Assembly (NCBI RefSeq): GCF_009176645.1
Contig: NZ_AP019007.1
Coordinates: 2,914,001 to 2,978,000 of the forward strand
Direction: 5' to 3'
DNA: 64,000 nucleotides
DNA from: Enterobacter oligotrophicus
GTDB taxonomy: Bacteria; Pseudomonadota; Gammaproteobacteria; Enterobacterales; Enterobacteriaceae
Shown: in pieces, positions 46,867 through 59,014 of the stretch
Numbering within the stretch: the stretch's first letter is position 1
Layout: every line of letters begins with the position of its first letter
Position numbers and translations under genes: made by a program
Notes under the pieces: generated by a model
What the model saw: the letters and a program-made list of their open reading frames with translations, nothing else
Databases searched by the model: none
What the model was told of the DNA's origin: nothing

Positions 46867-47809
46867 CGTAAGTAAGGCGAGCCTGCCTAAGGCGATTTTT
46901 TTAATGGGCCCAACGGCCTCCGGCAAAACGGCGTTAGCCATTGAGTTACGTAAAGTTTTGCCAGTAGAGTTGATTAGCGTTGATTCTGCCCTCATTTATC
47001 GGGGAATGGACATCGGCACGGCAAAGCCAGACGCAGATGAACTGCGCGCGGCACCGCACCGTTTACTGGATATTCTCGACCCGGCGCAGGCATACTCCGC
47101 AGCGGATTTCCGTCGCGATGCCTTAGCTGAAATGGCCGAGATAACGGCAGCGGGACGTATACCGCTGTTGGTTGGCGGAACCATGCTCTACTTCAAGGCG
47201 CTGCTGGAGGGGTTATCGCCTCTGCCATCTGCCGACCCGGAAGTGAGAGCAAAGATTGAACAGCAGGCGGCAGAGCAAGGCTGGGACGTTCTGCATAAGC
47301 AACTGGAAGAGGTTGACCCGGTTGCCGCAGCACGGATTCATCCAAATGATCCGCAAAGGCTTTCCCGAGCACTGGAAGTTTTTTTCATTTCGGGTAAAAC
47401 TTTAACGGAACTGACGCAAACGTCAGGAGACGCTCTGCCGTATCAGGTGCATCAGTTCGCCATCGCCCCGGCGAGCCGTGAACTGCTCCATCAACGAATT
47501 GAGCAGCGTTTTCATCAGATGTTGGCTTCAGGTTTTGAAGCAGAAGTGCGGGCGCTTTTTGCCCGTGGAGATTTGCATACGGACATGCCTTCCATTCGTT
47601 GTGTGGGATATCGCCAGATGTGGTCATATCTTGAAGGTGAGATTTCATACGATGAAATGGTTTATCGAGGTGTTTGCGCCACGAGGCAGTTAGCGAAACG
47701 CCAGATAACCTGGTTACGCGGTTGGGAGGGGGTTCACTGGTTAGACAGTGAAAAACCACAACAGGCGCTAAACGAAGTCATTCAGGTTGTTGGTGATATC
47801 GCTCACTGA
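46859..47809 (+). CDS. miaA: tRNA dimethylallyltransferase MiaA
   Basis: A 316-aa enzyme that adds an isopentenyl group to A37 of UNN-decoding tRNAs. P-loop GPTASGKT is at residues 17-24. Substrate motifs include [19 protein letters not shown] and [21 protein letters not shown]. The C-terminal [14 protein letters not shown] motif is present. Same length as in E. coli. hfq follows after 85 bp. Confidence 0.98.
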   Translation: MIDVSKASLPKAIFLMGPTASGKTALAIELRKVLPVELISVDSALIYRGMDIGTAKPDADELRAAPHRLLDILDPAQAYSAADFRRDALAEMAEITAAGRIPLLVGGTMLYFKALLEGLSPLPSADPEVRAKIEQQAAEQGWDVLHKQLEEVDPVAAARIHPNDPQRLSRALEVFFISGKTLTELTQTSGDALPYQVHQFAIAPASRELLHQRIEQRFHQMLASGFEAEVRALFARGDLHTDMPSIRCVGYRQMWSYLEGEISYDEMVYRGVCATRQLAKRQITWLRGWEGVHWLDSEKPQQALNEVIQVVGDIAH

Positions 47810-47882
47810 ATGTGTACAATTAAGCCGTATCGTGCGCAATTTTTCAGAATCGCAAGGTTCTAAGTACAAAACAAGCATATAA

Positions 47883-48206
<324 letters not shown>

Positions 48207-48280
48207 GGTTTCTGGCTGTTATCCACACGGGGAGCCAGGAATCTGCGTTCCCCGCTGATTTTTTTTTGAGGGTTTTACGC

Positions 48281-49561
48281 TTGTTTGACCGTTATGATGC
48301 CGGTGAGCAGGCGGTGCTGGTACACATCTATTTTTCGCAAGACAAAGATATGGAAGACCTCCAGGAGTTTGAATCTCTGGTCTCTTCCGCCGGTGTCGAA
48401 GCAATGCAGGTGATTACCGGTAGCCGTAAAGCGCCGCACCCAAAGTATTTTGTTGGTGAAGGTAAAGCAGTAGAAATTGCGGATGCCGTAAAAGCAACCG
48501 GCGCATCAGTCGTGTTGTTTGATCATGCGCTGTCTCCGGCTCAGGAACGTAACCTGGAACGTCTTTGCGAATGCCGTGTTATCGATCGCACGGGTTTGAT
48601 TTTAGATATTTTTGCTCAGCGTGCACGTACCCACGAAGGTAAGCTGCAGGTTGAGCTGGCGCAACTGCGCCATCTGGCAACGCGCCTTGTGCGTGGCTGG
48701 ACCCACCTTGAAAGACAGAAAGGCGGGATTGGTTTACGCGGTCCGGGTGAAACCCAGCTCGAAACCGACCGCCGTTTGCTGCGTGGCCGTATTACCCAGA
48801 TCCTCTCACGTCTGGAACGCGTTGAGAAACAGCGTGAGCAAGGGCGTCGCGCGCGTTCGAAAGCCGACATCCCGACGGTGTCGCTGGTGGGGTATACCAA
48901 CGCCGGTAAATCCACCCTGTTTAATCAGATCACTGAGGCCCAGGTTTATGCCGCAGACCAGCTGTTTGCGACCCTGGACCCAACGTTGCGTCGTATTGAC
49001 GTTGCGGATGTCGGTGAAACCGTGCTGGCGGATACCGTAGGGTTTATCCGCCATCTGCCGCATGACCTGGTGGCGGCGTTTAAAGCTACCCTGCAGGAGA
49101 CGCGACAGGCGACCCTGCTGCTGCATGTGATTGATGCGGCAGACGTGCGTGTACAGGAGAACATCGACGCGGTAAACGTGGTGCTCGAAGAGATCGACGC
49201 CCACGAAATCCCAACCCTGTTGGTGATGAACAAAATCGATATGCTGGATGATTTTGAACCGCGTATCGACCGGGATGAAGAGAACAAACCGATTCGGGTC
49301 TGGCTTTCGGCCCAGGCCGGTATTGGTGTGCCACTGCTTTTCCAGGCTTTGACAGAACGTCTTTCCGGTGAGGTCGCTCAGCACACGCTGCGTCTGCCGC
49401 CACAGGAAGGCAGGCTGCGCAGCCGGTTTTATCAGCTTCAGGCGATAGAAAAAGAGTGGATGGAGGATGACGGCAGCGTGGGGATGCAGGTGCGTATGCC
49501 GATCGTTGACTGGCGTCGCCTCTGTAAACAAGAACCTGCGCTGGCGGACTATATCGTCTGA
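48281..49561 (+). CDS. hflX: ribosome-rescue GTPase HflX
   Basis: A 426-aa GTPase that splits stalled ribosomes, mainly in heat stress. The N-terminal HflX domain (about 20-195) includes [14 protein letters not shown] and [15 protein letters not shown]. The GTPase domain has [12 protein letters not shown] (G1), [10 protein letters not shown] (G3) and NKIDMLD (G4). The start is TTG 48281 with GAGGG 8 nt upstream, giving [17 protein letters not shown] as in E. coli. Confidence 0.96.
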   Translation: MFDRYDAGEQAVLVHIYFSQDKDMEDLQEFESLVSSAGVEAMQVITGSRKAPHPKYFVGEGKAVEIADAVKATGASVVLFDHALSPAQERNLERLCECRVIDRTGLILDIFAQRARTHEGKLQVELAQLRHLATRLVRGWTHLERQKGGIGLRGPGETQLETDRRLLRGRITQILSRLERVEKQREQGRRARSKADIPTVSLVGYTNAGKSTLFNQITEAQVYAADQLFATLDPTLRRIDVADVGETVLADTVGFIRHLPHDLVAAFKATLQETRQATLLLHVIDAADVRVQENIDAVNVVLEEIDAHEIPTLLVMNKIDMLDDFEPRIDRDEENKPIRVWLSAQAGIGVPLLFQALTERLSGEVAQHTLRLPPQEGRLRSRFYQLQAIEKEWMEDDGSVGMQVRMPIVDWRRLCKQEPALADYIV

Positions 49562-49617
49562 CCAGAAAGGGGAAGCCTGAATAATTCGCCCTTGCATAAC
49601 AAATATGGAGCATATAC

Positions 49618-50880
49618 ATGGCGTGGAATCAGCCCGGTAATAACGGACAAGACCGCGACCCGTGGGGAAGCAGCAATAATCAAGGCGGCAACTCTGGGGG
49701 AAATGGCAACAAAGGTGGTCGCGAGCAGGGGCCGCCGGATCTGGATGATATCTTCCGCAAACTAAGCAAAAAACTTGGTGGACTTGGCGGAGGTAAAGGT
49801 TCTGGCTCGGGTGGCAACTCCACTCAGGGGCCGCGCCCGCAAATGGGTGGCCGCGTGGTGGGCATTGTGGCCGCTGCTGTGGTAATCATCTGGGCCGCCA
49901 GCGGGTTCTACACCATTAAAGAAGCGGAACGCGGTGTGGTCACCCGTTTCGGCAAGTTCAGCCATCTGGTTGAGCCGGGCCTGAACTGGAAACCGACCTT
50001 CATTGACGACGTGACCGCAGTGAACGTGGAATCTGTCCGTGAACTGGCAGCCTCTGGCGTGATGCTGACCTCGGACGAGAACGTGGTGCGCGTTGAGATG
50101 AACGTGCAGTACCGCGTAACCGATCCTGAGCGTTATCTGTTTAGCGTGACCAGCGCTGATGACAGCCTGCGTCAGGCAACCGATAGCGCCCTGCGTGGTG
50201 TGATCGGGAAATACACCATGGACCGCATTCTGACCGAAGGTCGTACCGTTATTCGTAGCGATACCCAGCGTGAGCTGGAAGAGACCATCCGTCCATACAA
50301 CATGGGTATTACCCTGCTGGACGTCAACTTCCAGGCTGCCCGTCCGCCGGAAGAGGTGAAAGCCGCATTTGACGATGCGATTGCCGCACGTGAAAACGAG
50401 CAGCAGTACATCCGCGAAGCAGAAGCCTACACCAACGAAGTTCAGCCGCGTGCTAACGGTCAGGCACAGCGTATTCTGGAAGAAGCGCGCGCGTACAAGA
50501 CCCAGACCATCCTTGAAGCGCAGGGTGAAGTGGCGCGTTTCGCGAAGATCCTGCCGGAATATAAAGCCGCACCGGAAATTACCCGTGAGCGTCTCTATAT
50601 CGAGACCATGGAAAAAGTGCTGAGCCACACGCGTAAAGTGCTGGTTAACGACAGCAAAGGCGGAAACCTGATGGTTCTGCCGCTGGACCAGATGCTGAAA
50701 GGCGGTTCTGCGCCTGCTGCGAAGTCGGGAAACAGTGGGGCGAATAACCTGCTGCGCCTGCCGCCAGCCTCATCGGGCAGCGCCAGCGCGAACACAACGC
50801 CTTCTTCGAACGATGGTGACATTATGGACCAACGCCGTGCTAACGCGCAGCGTAACGACTACCAGCGTCAGGGGGAATAA
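49618..50880 (+). CDS. hflK: FtsH protease regulator HflK
   Basis: A 420-aa type II membrane protein. The N-terminal 75 residues are cytosolic and rich in Gly and Asn. One membrane helix is at about 78-98 (RVVGIVAAAVVIIWAASGFY). A periplasmic SPFH/prohibitin domain follows (about 95-270), then a long helical region and a Pro/Ser-rich tail. With HflC it forms the large cage around FtsH and limits its activity. It overlaps closely with hflC (2-bp gap). Confidence 0.97.
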   Translation: MAWNQPGNNGQDRDPWGSSNNQGGNSGGNGNKGGREQGPPDLDDIFRKLSKKLGGLGGGKGSGSGGNSTQGPRPQMGGRVVGIVAAAVVIIWAASGFYTIKEAERGVVTRFGKFSHLVEPGLNWKPTFIDDVTAVNVESVRELAASGVMLTSDENVVRVEMNVQYRVTDPERYLFSVTSADDSLRQATDSALRGVIGKYTMDRILTEGRTVIRSDTQRELEETIRPYNMGITLLDVNFQAARPPEEVKAAFDDAIAARENEQQYIREAEAYTNEVQPRANGQAQRILEEARAYKTQTILEAQGEVARFAKILPEYKAAPEITRERLYIETMEKVLSHTRKVLVNDSKGGNLMVLPLDQMLKGGSAPAAKSGNSGANNLLRLPPASSGSASANTTPSSNDGDIMDQRRANAQRNDYQRQGE

Positions 50881-50882
50881 GG

Positions 50883-51887
50883 ATGCGTAAGTCAGTTATT
50901 GCGATCATCATCATCGTACTGGTCGTACTTTATACCTCTATCTTTGTGGTGAAAGAGGGCGAGCGTGGCATTACCCTGCGCTTCGGTAAGGTTCTGCGTG
51001 ACAGCGAAGAAAAACCGCTGGTCTATGCACCAGGCCTGCACTTCAAGATCCCACTGATTGAATCAGTGAAAACGCTCGACGCCCGTATCCAGACCATGGA
51101 TAACCAGGCCGACCGTTTCGTGACCAAAGAGAAGAAAGACCTGATCGTTGATTCTTACATCAAATGGCGTATCAGTGATTTCAGTCGTTACTACCTGGCA
51201 ACAGGCGGTGGTGATGTTTCTCAGGCGGAAGTGCTGCTGAAACGTAAGTTCTCTGACCGTCTGCGTTCTGAGATTGGTCGTCTGGATGTGAAAGACATCG
51301 TGACGGACTCCCGTGGTCGTCTGACCCTTGAAGTACGCGATGCGCTGAACTCCGGTTCTGCAGGTACGGAAGACGAAGTCTCGACGCCAGCTGCAGATGA
51401 CGCGATTGCGAAAGCGGCTGAACGCGTTCAGGCTGAGACCAATGGCAAAGTGCCGGTGATCAACCCGAACAGTATGGCTGCACTGGGTATCGAAGTGGTG
51501 GATGTGCGTATCAAGCAGATCAACCTGCCAGCAGAAGTGTCTGAGGCGATTTACAACCGTATGCGCGCTGAGCGTGAAGCGGTAGCGCGTCGCCACCGTT
51601 CGCAGGGCCAGGAAGAGGCGGAGAAACTGCGTGCGGCAGCGGATTACGAAGTGACCAAAACGCTGGCGGAATCTGAGCGTCAGGGCCGTATCCTGCGTGG
51701 TGAAGGCGATGCCGAAGCGGCGAAACTGTTTGCGGATGCATTCAGCCAGGACCCGGACTTCTATGCCTTTATCCGTAGCCTGCGTGCTTACGAGAATAGC
51801 TTCCAGAGCAACCAGGATGTAATGGTGCTCAGCCCGGACAGCGATTTCTTCCGTTATATGAAGACGCCAGCTAACGCAACGCGATAA
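50883..51887 (+). CDS. hflC: FtsH protease regulator HflC
   Basis: A 334-aa partner of HflK. N-terminal membrane helix residues about 4-22, then the SPFH domain (VKEGERGITLRFGKV...), helical region with ERVQAETNGKVPVINPNS and the AERE-rich stretch RMRAEREAVARRHRSQGQEEAEKL. It has a short C-terminal tail. Translation is probably coupled to hflK. A terminator follows 24 bp after the stop. Confidence 0.97.
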   Translation: MRKSVIAIIIIVLVVLYTSIFVVKEGERGITLRFGKVLRDSEEKPLVYAPGLHFKIPLIESVKTLDARIQTMDNQADRFVTKEKKDLIVDSYIKWRISDFSRYYLATGGGDVSQAEVLLKRKFSDRLRSEIGRLDVKDIVTDSRGRLTLEVRDALNSGSAGTEDEVSTPAADDAIAKAAERVQAETNGKVPVINPNSMAALGIEVVDVRIKQINLPAEVSEAIYNRMRAEREAVARRHRSQGQEEAEKLRAAADYEVTKTLAESERQGRILRGEGDAEAAKLFADAFSQDPDFYAFIRSLRAYENSFQSNQDVMVLSPDSDFFRYMKTPANATR

Positions 51888-51910
51888 ACTCCGATCAGTT
51901 TGAGTATTCA

Positions 51911-51945
51911 AACCACCGCTCTCAACGGAGCGGTGGTTTTCTTTT
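51911..51945 (+). terminator. intrinsic terminator after hflC
   Basis: AACCACCGCT / AGCGGTGGTT stem, then TTCTTTT. It separates the hfl genes from yjeT. Confidence 0.88.
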
Positions 51946-51958
51946 ATAAGGATCAAAA

Positions 51959-52156
51959 ATGAATTCAACGATCTGGCTCGCACTGGCCCTGGTTTTGGTG
52001 CTGGAAGGACTTGGCCCGATGCTTTATCCCCGTGCCTGGCGTCGAATGATCGCCACCATGAGCCAGCTGCCGGATAATATTTTGCGTCGTTTTGGTGGTG
52101 GACTTGTGGTTGCTGGCATCGTGATCTACTACATGTTGAGGAAAACGATTGGCTGA
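51959..52156 (+). CDS. yjeT: DUF2065 inner-membrane protein YjeT
   Basis: A 65-aa protein with two membrane helices (about 2-20 and 43-61) and a short basic loop (YPRAWRRMIATMSQLPDNILRR). Same length and sequence type as E. coli YjeT. AAGGATC precedes the ATG. The function is unknown. It lies between the hflC terminator and purA. Confidence 0.9.
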   Translation: MNSTIWLALALVLVLEGLGPMLYPRAWRRMIATMSQLPDNILRRFGGGLVVAGIVIYYMLRKTIG

Positions 52157-52236
52157 TCAAAAAGTAGCCATAACTGGCATATTTTAGGGTCAAAAAGTGC
52201 TGTATATCTGAAAAAGCGATGGTAGAATCCATTTTT

Positions 52237-53558
<1,322 letters not shown>

Positions 53559-53589
53559 TCTTCGTGACTGCTGGCCTGCGGGGAGACCC

Positions 53590-53619
53590 GTAGGCCGGAT
53601 AAGCGTAGCGCCATCCGGC
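53590..53619. repeat. REP element between purA and nsrR
   Basis: GTAGGCCGGATAAGCGTAGCGCCATCCGGC, one palindromic unit, 31 bp after the purA stop. Confidence 0.85.
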
Positions 53620-53751
53620 GACCGCTCCTGGATCTCCGCTTTTTCGCCCCGTCTGTCAAATAAATTAGCCGCCAACTATCTGGCTGGTTTATCATCATTA
53701 ATGAATATCTCTGCGGTTTGACCGCGTTTTCCCTTTTTTCCTGAGGTTGAT

Positions 53752-54177
53752 GTGCAGTTAACAAGTTTCACCGATTACGGCTTACGCGCGCTGATTTACA
53801 TGGCGTCGTTACCCGAAGGGCAAATGACCAGTATCTCTGAGGTGACAGAGGTCTACGGTGTGTCCCGTAATCATATGGTCAAAATAATCAATCAACTTAG
53901 CCGTGCCGGATACGTTGCTGCCGTCCGAGGGAAAAATGGTGGGATCCGTCTCGGTAAACCGGCGCAGAGTATTCGTGTTGGGGATGTGGTACGTGAACTG
54001 GAGCCGTTATCTCTGGTGAATTGCAGCAGCGAGTTCTGCCACATTACGCCCGCTTGCCGCCTGAAACAGGCGCTTTCTAAGGCCGTGCAAAGTTTTCTCA
54101 TGGAACTGGATAACTACACGCTGGCCGATTTGGTTGAAGAGAATCAACCGCTTTATAAATTATTGCTGGTGGAATGA
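53752..54177 (+). CDS. nsrR: nitric-oxide-sensing repressor NsrR
   Basis: A 141-aa Rrf2-family repressor. The N-terminal winged HTH begins [18 protein letters not shown]. The [Fe-S] ligands Cys91, Cys96 and Cys102 ([14 protein letters not shown]) are present; NO damages the cluster and lifts repression of NO-detoxifying genes. The start is GTG 53752 with GAGG 8 nt upstream, as in E. coli. It ends 38 bp before the rnr start. Confidence 0.97.
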   Translation: MQLTSFTDYGLRALIYMASLPEGQMTSISEVTEVYGVSRNHMVKIINQLSRAGYVAAVRGKNGGIRLGKPAQSIRVGDVVRELEPLSLVNCSSEFCHITPACRLKQALSKAVQSFLMELDNYTLADLVEENQPLYKLLLVE

Positions 54178-54215
54178 AGAAAATTTCCACCGGAGCTGAC
54201 AACGGAGGAACCGAT

Positions 54216-56657
54216 ATGTCACATGATCCTTTCCAGGAACGCGAAGCCGAAAAATACGCGAATCCTATCCCCAGCCGCGAGTTCATCATTGAACACTTAA
54301 CAAAACGCGAAAAACCCGCCAACCGTGAAGAACTTGCCGTTGAATTAAACATTGAAGGTGAAGAGCAAATTGAAGCCCTACGCCGCCGCCTTCGCGCGAT
54401 GGAACGCGACGGGCAACTGGTCTTTACCCGCCGCCAGTGCTATGCGCTGCCAGAACGCCTCGACCTGCTGAAAGGCACCGTCATTGGTCATCGTGATGGC
54501 TTTGGCTTCCTGCGTGTGGAAGGCCGCAAAGACGATCTTTATCTTTCATCTGAACAGATGAAAATGTGCATCCACGGTGACCAGATCCTGGCGCAGCCGC
54601 TGGGGGCAGACCGTAAAGGCCGCCGTGAAGCGCGTGTTGTACGCGTACTGGTGCCAAAAACCAGCCAGATTGTTGGTCGCTACTTTACCGATGCGGGCGT
54701 GGGCTTTGTGGTGCCGGACGACAGTCGTCTGAGCTTCGACATTCTGATCCCACCGGAAGAGGTGATGGGTGCGCGCATGGGCTTTGTGGTGGTGGTGGAA
54801 CTCACCCAGCGTCCAACGCGCCGCACCAAAGCGGTAGGTAAAATCGTTGAAGTGCTGGGCGATAACATGGGCACAACGATGGCCGTTGATATGGCGCTGC
54901 GCACCCATGAAATTCCGTACGTCTGGCCAAAAGCGGTTGAAGAGCAGGTTGAAGGTCTTCGCGAAGAAGTACCGGAAGAGTCCAAAGTGGGCCGCGTGGA
55001 TCTGCGTGATCTGCCCCTGGTTACTATTGATGGTGAAGACGCCCGCGACTTCGATGACGCTGTGTACTGCGAGAAAAAACGCGGTGGCGGCTGGCGTCTG
55101 TGGGTGGCTATCGCTGACGTGAGTTACTACGTTCGTCCGCACACGCCGCTGGATAATGAAGCGCGCAGCCGTGGCACCTCGGTCTACTTCCCGTCTCAGG
55201 TGGTGCCGATGCTGCCGGAAGTGCTCTCCAACGGCCTGTGCTCCCTGAACCCGCAGGTTGACCGCCTCTGTATGGTCTGCGAAATGACCATCTCCAACAA
55301 AGGTCGCTTAACCGGATATAAATTCTACGAAGCGGTGATGAGCTCTCATGCGCGTCTGACCTATACCAAGGTCTGGCATATGCTGCAGGGCGACCAGGAT
55401 CTGCGCGAACAGTACGCGCCGCTGGTCAAACACATCGAAGAGCTGCATAACCTCTACAAAACGCTGGATCAGGCGCGTGAAGAGCGCGGTGGGATCTCCT
55501 TTGAGAGCGAAGAGGCGAAGTTCATCTTCAACGCTGAGCGTCGCATTGAGCGTATTGAGCAGACCCAGCGTAACGATGCGCACAAGCTGATAGAAGAGTG
55601 TATGATCCTGGCGAATATCTCGGCGGCACGTTTCGTTGAGAAAGCCAAAGAGCCTGCGCTGTTCCGTATTCACGATAAACCAACTACGGAAGCCATTACC
55701 GCGTTCCGCTCTGTGCTGGCTGAACTCGGTCTGGAGCTGCCGGGGGGTAACAAACCAGAGCCGCGTGATTACGCCGAGCTGCTGGAGTCTATTGGCGATC
55801 GTCCTGACGCAGAAATGCTGCAGACGATGCTGCTGCGCTCCATGAAACAGGCGATTTACGATCCGGAAAACCGGGGTCACTTTGGTCTGGCGCTGCAGTC
55901 TTATGCGCACTTTACCTCGCCGATCCGTCGTTATCCTGACCTTTCTCTGCACCGCGCGATCAAGTATCTGCTGGCGCAGGAGCAGGGCCACAAAGGGAAC
56001 ACGACCGAAACCGGTGGCTACCACTATTCCATGGAAGAGATGCTGCAACTGGGCCAGCACTGTTCCATGACCGAACGCCGTGCCGATGAAGCAACCCGCG
56101 ACGTGGCGGACTGGCTGAAGTGTGACTTTATGCTGGATCAGGTGGGTAACGTCTTTAAAGGCGTGATTGCCAGCGTGACCGGCTTTGGTTTCTTCGTTCG
56201 TCTGGATGAGCTGTTTATCGACGGTCTGGTGCACGTCTCCAGCCTGGATAACGACTATTACCGTTTCGACCAGGTCGGCCAGCGTCTGATTGGCGAATCC
56301 GGCGGCCAGACGTATCGTCTGGGCGATCGCGTGGAAGTGAAAGTTGAAGCCGTTAATATGGACGACCGTAAGATCGACTTCAGCCTGATTTCCAGCGAAC
56401 GTGCTCCGCGTAACGTCGGCAAAACCGAGCGTGAAAGGGCGAAAAAAGGTGGAAACGGCAAAACGAGCGGTAGACGTCGTCAGGCGGGTAAAAAGGTGAA
56501 CTTCGAGCCGGACAGCGCGTTCCGGGGCGAGAAGAAACAGAAGCCGAAGGCGGCGAAGAAAGAGGCTCGCTCAACGAAAAAGCCTTCCGCTAAAACACAG
56601 AAAATAGCGGCTGCAACCAAAGCGAAGCGCGCAGCCAGGAAAAAGCAGGCGGAGTAA
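54216..56657 (+). CDS. rnr: exoribonuclease R
   Basis: An 813-aa 3'-5' exoribonuclease that can degrade structured RNA and works with SmpB-tmRNA. N-terminal HTH and cold-shock domains are followed by the RNB catalytic domain with [17 protein letters not shown] (metal-binding Asp residues). The S1 domain includes [24 protein letters not shown]. The last 90 residues are lysine-rich. The start is ATG 54216 with GGAGGAA upstream; the frame extends into the nsrR end but without a ribosome site. Confidence 0.98.
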   Translation: MSHDPFQEREAEKYANPIPSREFIIEHLTKREKPANREELAVELNIEGEEQIEALRRRLRAMERDGQLVFTRRQCYALPERLDLLKGTVIGHRDGFGFLRVEGRKDDLYLSSEQMKMCIHGDQILAQPLGADRKGRREARVVRVLVPKTSQIVGRYFTDAGVGFVVPDDSRLSFDILIPPEEVMGARMGFVVVVELTQRPTRRTKAVGKIVEVLGDNMGTTMAVDMALRTHEIPYVWPKAVEEQVEGLREEVPEESKVGRVDLRDLPLVTIDGEDARDFDDAVYCEKKRGGGWRLWVAIADVSYYVRPHTPLDNEARSRGTSVYFPSQVVPMLPEVLSNGLCSLNPQVDRLCMVCEMTISNKGRLTGYKFYEAVMSSHARLTYTKVWHMLQGDQDLREQYAPLVKHIEELHNLYKTLDQAREERGGISFESEEAKFIFNAERRIERIEQTQRNDAHKLIEECMILANISAARFVEKAKEPALFRIHDKPTTEAITAFRSVLAELGLELPGGNKPEPRDYAELLESIGDRPDAEMLQTMLLRSMKQAIYDPENRGHFGLALQSYAHFTSPIRRYPDLSLHRAIKYLLAQEQGHKGNTTETGGYHYSMEEMLQLGQHCSMTERRADEATRDVADWLKCDFMLDQVGNVFKGVIASVTGFGFFVRLDELFIDGLVHVSSLDNDYYRFDQVGQRLIGESGGQTYRLGDRVEVKVEAVNMDDRKIDFSLISSERAPRNVGKTERERAKKGGNGKTSGRRRQAGKKVNFEPDSAFRGEKKQKPKAAKKEARSTKKPSAKTQKIAAATKAKRAARKKQAE

Positions 56658-56658
56658 A

Positions 56659-56702
56659 TTCTCCCCTCACCCTGACCCTCTCCTCAAAGGGGAGAGGGGA
56701 AT
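56659..56702. repeat. GC-rich inverted repeat between rnr and rlmB
   Basis: CCCTCTCC (56676-56683) / GGAGAGGG (56691-56698) with an outer TTCTCCCCTC...AGGGGAAT alternative pairing. The CCCTCACCCTGACCCTCTCC form is a dispersed palindrome that I recall from several enterobacterial genomes. It fills the 66-bp gap. Confidence 0.65.
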
Positions 56703-56723
56703 TATCTATTATGAGAATCATCA

Positions 56724-57455
56724 ATGAGTGAAATGATTTACGGCATCCATGCGGTGCAGGCCCTTCTTGAGCGCGCACCGGAGCGTTTTCAGGAAGTGTT
56801 TATTCTGAAAGGGCGTGAAGATAAGCGTCTGATGCCGCTGATCCACGCGCTGGAAGCGCAGGGCGTGGTGATCCAACTGGCGAACCGTCAGTTCCTGGAT
56901 GAGAAAAGTGACGGCGCGGTTCACCAGGGCATTATTGCCCGCGTGAAACCGGGCCGCCAGTATCAGGAAAACGATCTGCCGGATCTGATTGCTGAGCTGG
57001 AAAACCCGTTCTTCCTGATCCTCGATGGCGTAACCGATCCGCATAACCTCGGGGCGTGTCTGCGTAGCGCCGATGCGGCTGGCGTGCATGCGGTGATTGT
57101 GCCAAAAGATCGCTCTGCACAGCTGAACGCGACCGCGAAGAAAGTGGCCTGCGGCGCGGCGGAAAACGTTCCGCTGATCCGCGTCACCAACCTGGCGCGC
57201 ACTATGCGCCTGCTGCAGGAAGAGAACATCTGGATCGTCGGGACCGCCGGTGAAGCAGATCATACCCTGTACCAGAGCAAAATGACCGGCCGTCTGGCGC
57301 TGGTGATGGGGGCAGAAGGCGAAGGCATGCGTCGTCTGACGCGCGAGCACTGCGATGAGCTGATCAGCATTCCGATGGCGGGCAGCGTGTCGTCCCTGAA
57401 CGTTTCTGTGGCGACGGGTATCTGTCTGTTTGAAGCGGTGCGTCAGCGCGGGTAG
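56724..57455 (+). CDS. rlmB: 23S rRNA (guanosine-2'-O-)-methyltransferase RlmB
   Basis: A 243-aa SPOUT methyltransferase that modifies G2251 of 23S rRNA. An N-terminal L30e-like substrate domain (about 1-75) is followed by the knotted catalytic domain with [26 protein letters not shown] and [18 protein letters not shown] (motifs 1-3). Same length as E. coli. REP elements follow. Confidence 0.98.
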   Translation: MSEMIYGIHAVQALLERAPERFQEVFILKGREDKRLMPLIHALEAQGVVIQLANRQFLDEKSDGAVHQGIIARVKPGRQYQENDLPDLIAELENPFFLILDGVTDPHNLGACLRSADAAGVHAVIVPKDRSAQLNATAKKVACGAAENVPLIRVTNLARTMRLLQEENIWIVGTAGEADHTLYQSKMTGRLALVMGAEGEGMRRLTREHCDELISIPMAGSVSSLNVSVATGICLFEAVRQRG

Positions 57456-57463
57456 CCTGTTGT

Positions 57464-57540
57464 GCCGGGTGGCGGCTTCGCCTTACCCGGCCTACAAAAG
57501 CACGGTACCGTAGGCCCGGTAAGCGCAGCGCCACCGGGCA
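57464..57540. repeat. REP/BIME pair between rlmB and the MFS gene
   Basis: Two inverted palindromic units, 57464-57495 and 57510-57540, in the convergent gap. Confidence 0.87.
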
Positions 57541-57546
57541 TTTGCC

Positions 57547-58821
57547 TCACTCCTCTAACGACCGTAAATGGTCATCCTTTCTCAGCGTCATCAGCGCGAA
57601 GATACTTACCACCGCCGTTGCCATCACGTAATACGCCGGAATATCCAGGTTGCCCGTCTCTTTTATCAGCCCTGTGATGATCAACCCTGCACACCCTGAG
57701 AAGATGGCGTTAGAGAGAGAATAAGCCAGCCCCAACCCTGTATAGCGCACGCGTGTCGGGAACATCTCAGACAGCATCGCCGGGCCCGGTCCTGCCAGCA
57801 TCCCAACCAGACCACCCGCAATCAATACGACTACCGCTTTTACCGCCAGCGTGCTGGACTCCGCCTGCAGAATTTTCAGCAGCGGCAGGGCAAGGATCAG
57901 CAATAATGCCGTGGCGATAATCATTACCGTGCGGCGTCCGATCCTGTCGCTCAGTATTCCCGAGGGAATAATGGTCAACGCAAAGCCGATATTTGAAATT
58001 ACCGCAATCAGCAGCGCCTGGTTAAATCCGGTGTGCAGCGCGGACTGCAGATAAGTCGGCATAATCACCAGGTAGGTGTAACCCGCCGCGGACCAGACCA
58101 TTACCCGCCCGATCCCCATGACGATGGCTTTCAGCGTGGAAGCGGTATTGGCCTGAGCAACGACGGGTTTTTCCTGTTGATGCACAAAGCTCGGTGTCTC
58201 TTCCATGCTCACCCGCAGCCACAGCGCGACAACGCCCATGGGCAGCGCCAGGAAGAACGGAATGCGCCAGCCCCAGTCATGCAACGCCTCAGGCGTGAGC
58301 AGGGCAGAGAGCAACGCCACGACGCCTGCGCCAGCCAGCAGCCCCAGTGCCACCGTGAAGGACTGCCACGCGCCGTAGAGGCCGCGCTTGCCGCGCGGGG
58401 CAAACTCCGTCATCAGCGAGACAGCACCGCCGTACTCGCCACCCGCGAACAGCCCTTGCAGGATGCGAAGCAGGGTAATTATCAGCGGCGCAGCAATCCC
58501 GATGCTGGCATAAACCGGCACAATACCGATGGCGGCAGTCGCCAGCGTCATTAATACCAATACAATAATCAGCGTCGGTTTTCGGCCAATCCTGTCGCCG
58601 AGACGACCAAATACCACCGCGCCTAACGGGCGGAAGAAGAAGGCAATAGCAAACGAGGCGTAGGTGAGGATCAGGCTTGTCAGCCCCCCTTCTCCCTCAA
58701 GCTGGAAGAAATTCTTCGCAATGACGGTCGCCAGAAAACCGTAGACGGCGAACTCGTACCACTCGATGAAATTACCAATGGAGCCTGCAATTAATGCACG
58801 CTTGTGCGCATCCTGTTGCAT
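57547..58821 (-). CDS. MFS metabolite:H+ symporter
   Basis: A 424-aa major-facilitator protein with about 12 membrane helices, of the metabolite:H+ symporter (MHS) family that includes ProP, KgtP and ShiA. Signatures: IGNFIEWYEFAVYGF in helix 1, GRLGDRIGRKPTLI in loop 2-3, RILQGLFAGGEYGGAVSLMTE in helix 4. The start is ATG 58821 with GAGGA 7 nt upstream. The substrate cannot be told from sequence. It stands where E. coli K-12 has the yjfIJKL-type genes, and is convergent with rlmB and divergent from aidB. Confidence 0.87.
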   Translation of the reverse strand: MQQDAHKRALIAGSIGNFIEWYEFAVYGFLATVIAKNFFQLEGEGGLTSLILTYASFAIAFFFRPLGAVVFGRLGDRIGRKPTLIIVLVLMTLATAAIGIVPVYASIGIAAPLIITLLRILQGLFAGGEYGGAVSLMTEFAPRGKRGLYGAWQSFTVALGLLAGAGVVALLSALLTPEALHDWGWRIPFFLALPMGVVALWLRVSMEETPSFVHQQEKPVVAQANTASTLKAIVMGIGRVMVWSAAGYTYLVIMPTYLQSALHTGFNQALLIAVISNIGFALTIIPSGILSDRIGRRTVMIIATALLLILALPLLKILQAESSTLAVKAVVVLIAGGLVGMLAGPGPAMLSEMFPTRVRYTGLGLAYSLSNAIFSGCAGLIITGLIKETGNLDIPAYYVMATAVVSIFALMTLRKDDHLRSLEE

Positions 58822-59014
58822 AACGATCCTCACAGATAAGGGTAAGAATAAATTATTCAATAAAAGAGAGGGTATGAAATAGTTTATTCTTATGTTCTGT
58901 GAGCTATTTCACGAATGATTTCAGTGGGATTGCCACCGTGTGACTCCCCTCCCATGCAGCGTGCGCGCGCTCTGTCCATACTTATCGTCATTGCCATTGA
59001 AGGAGGGAGACAGC

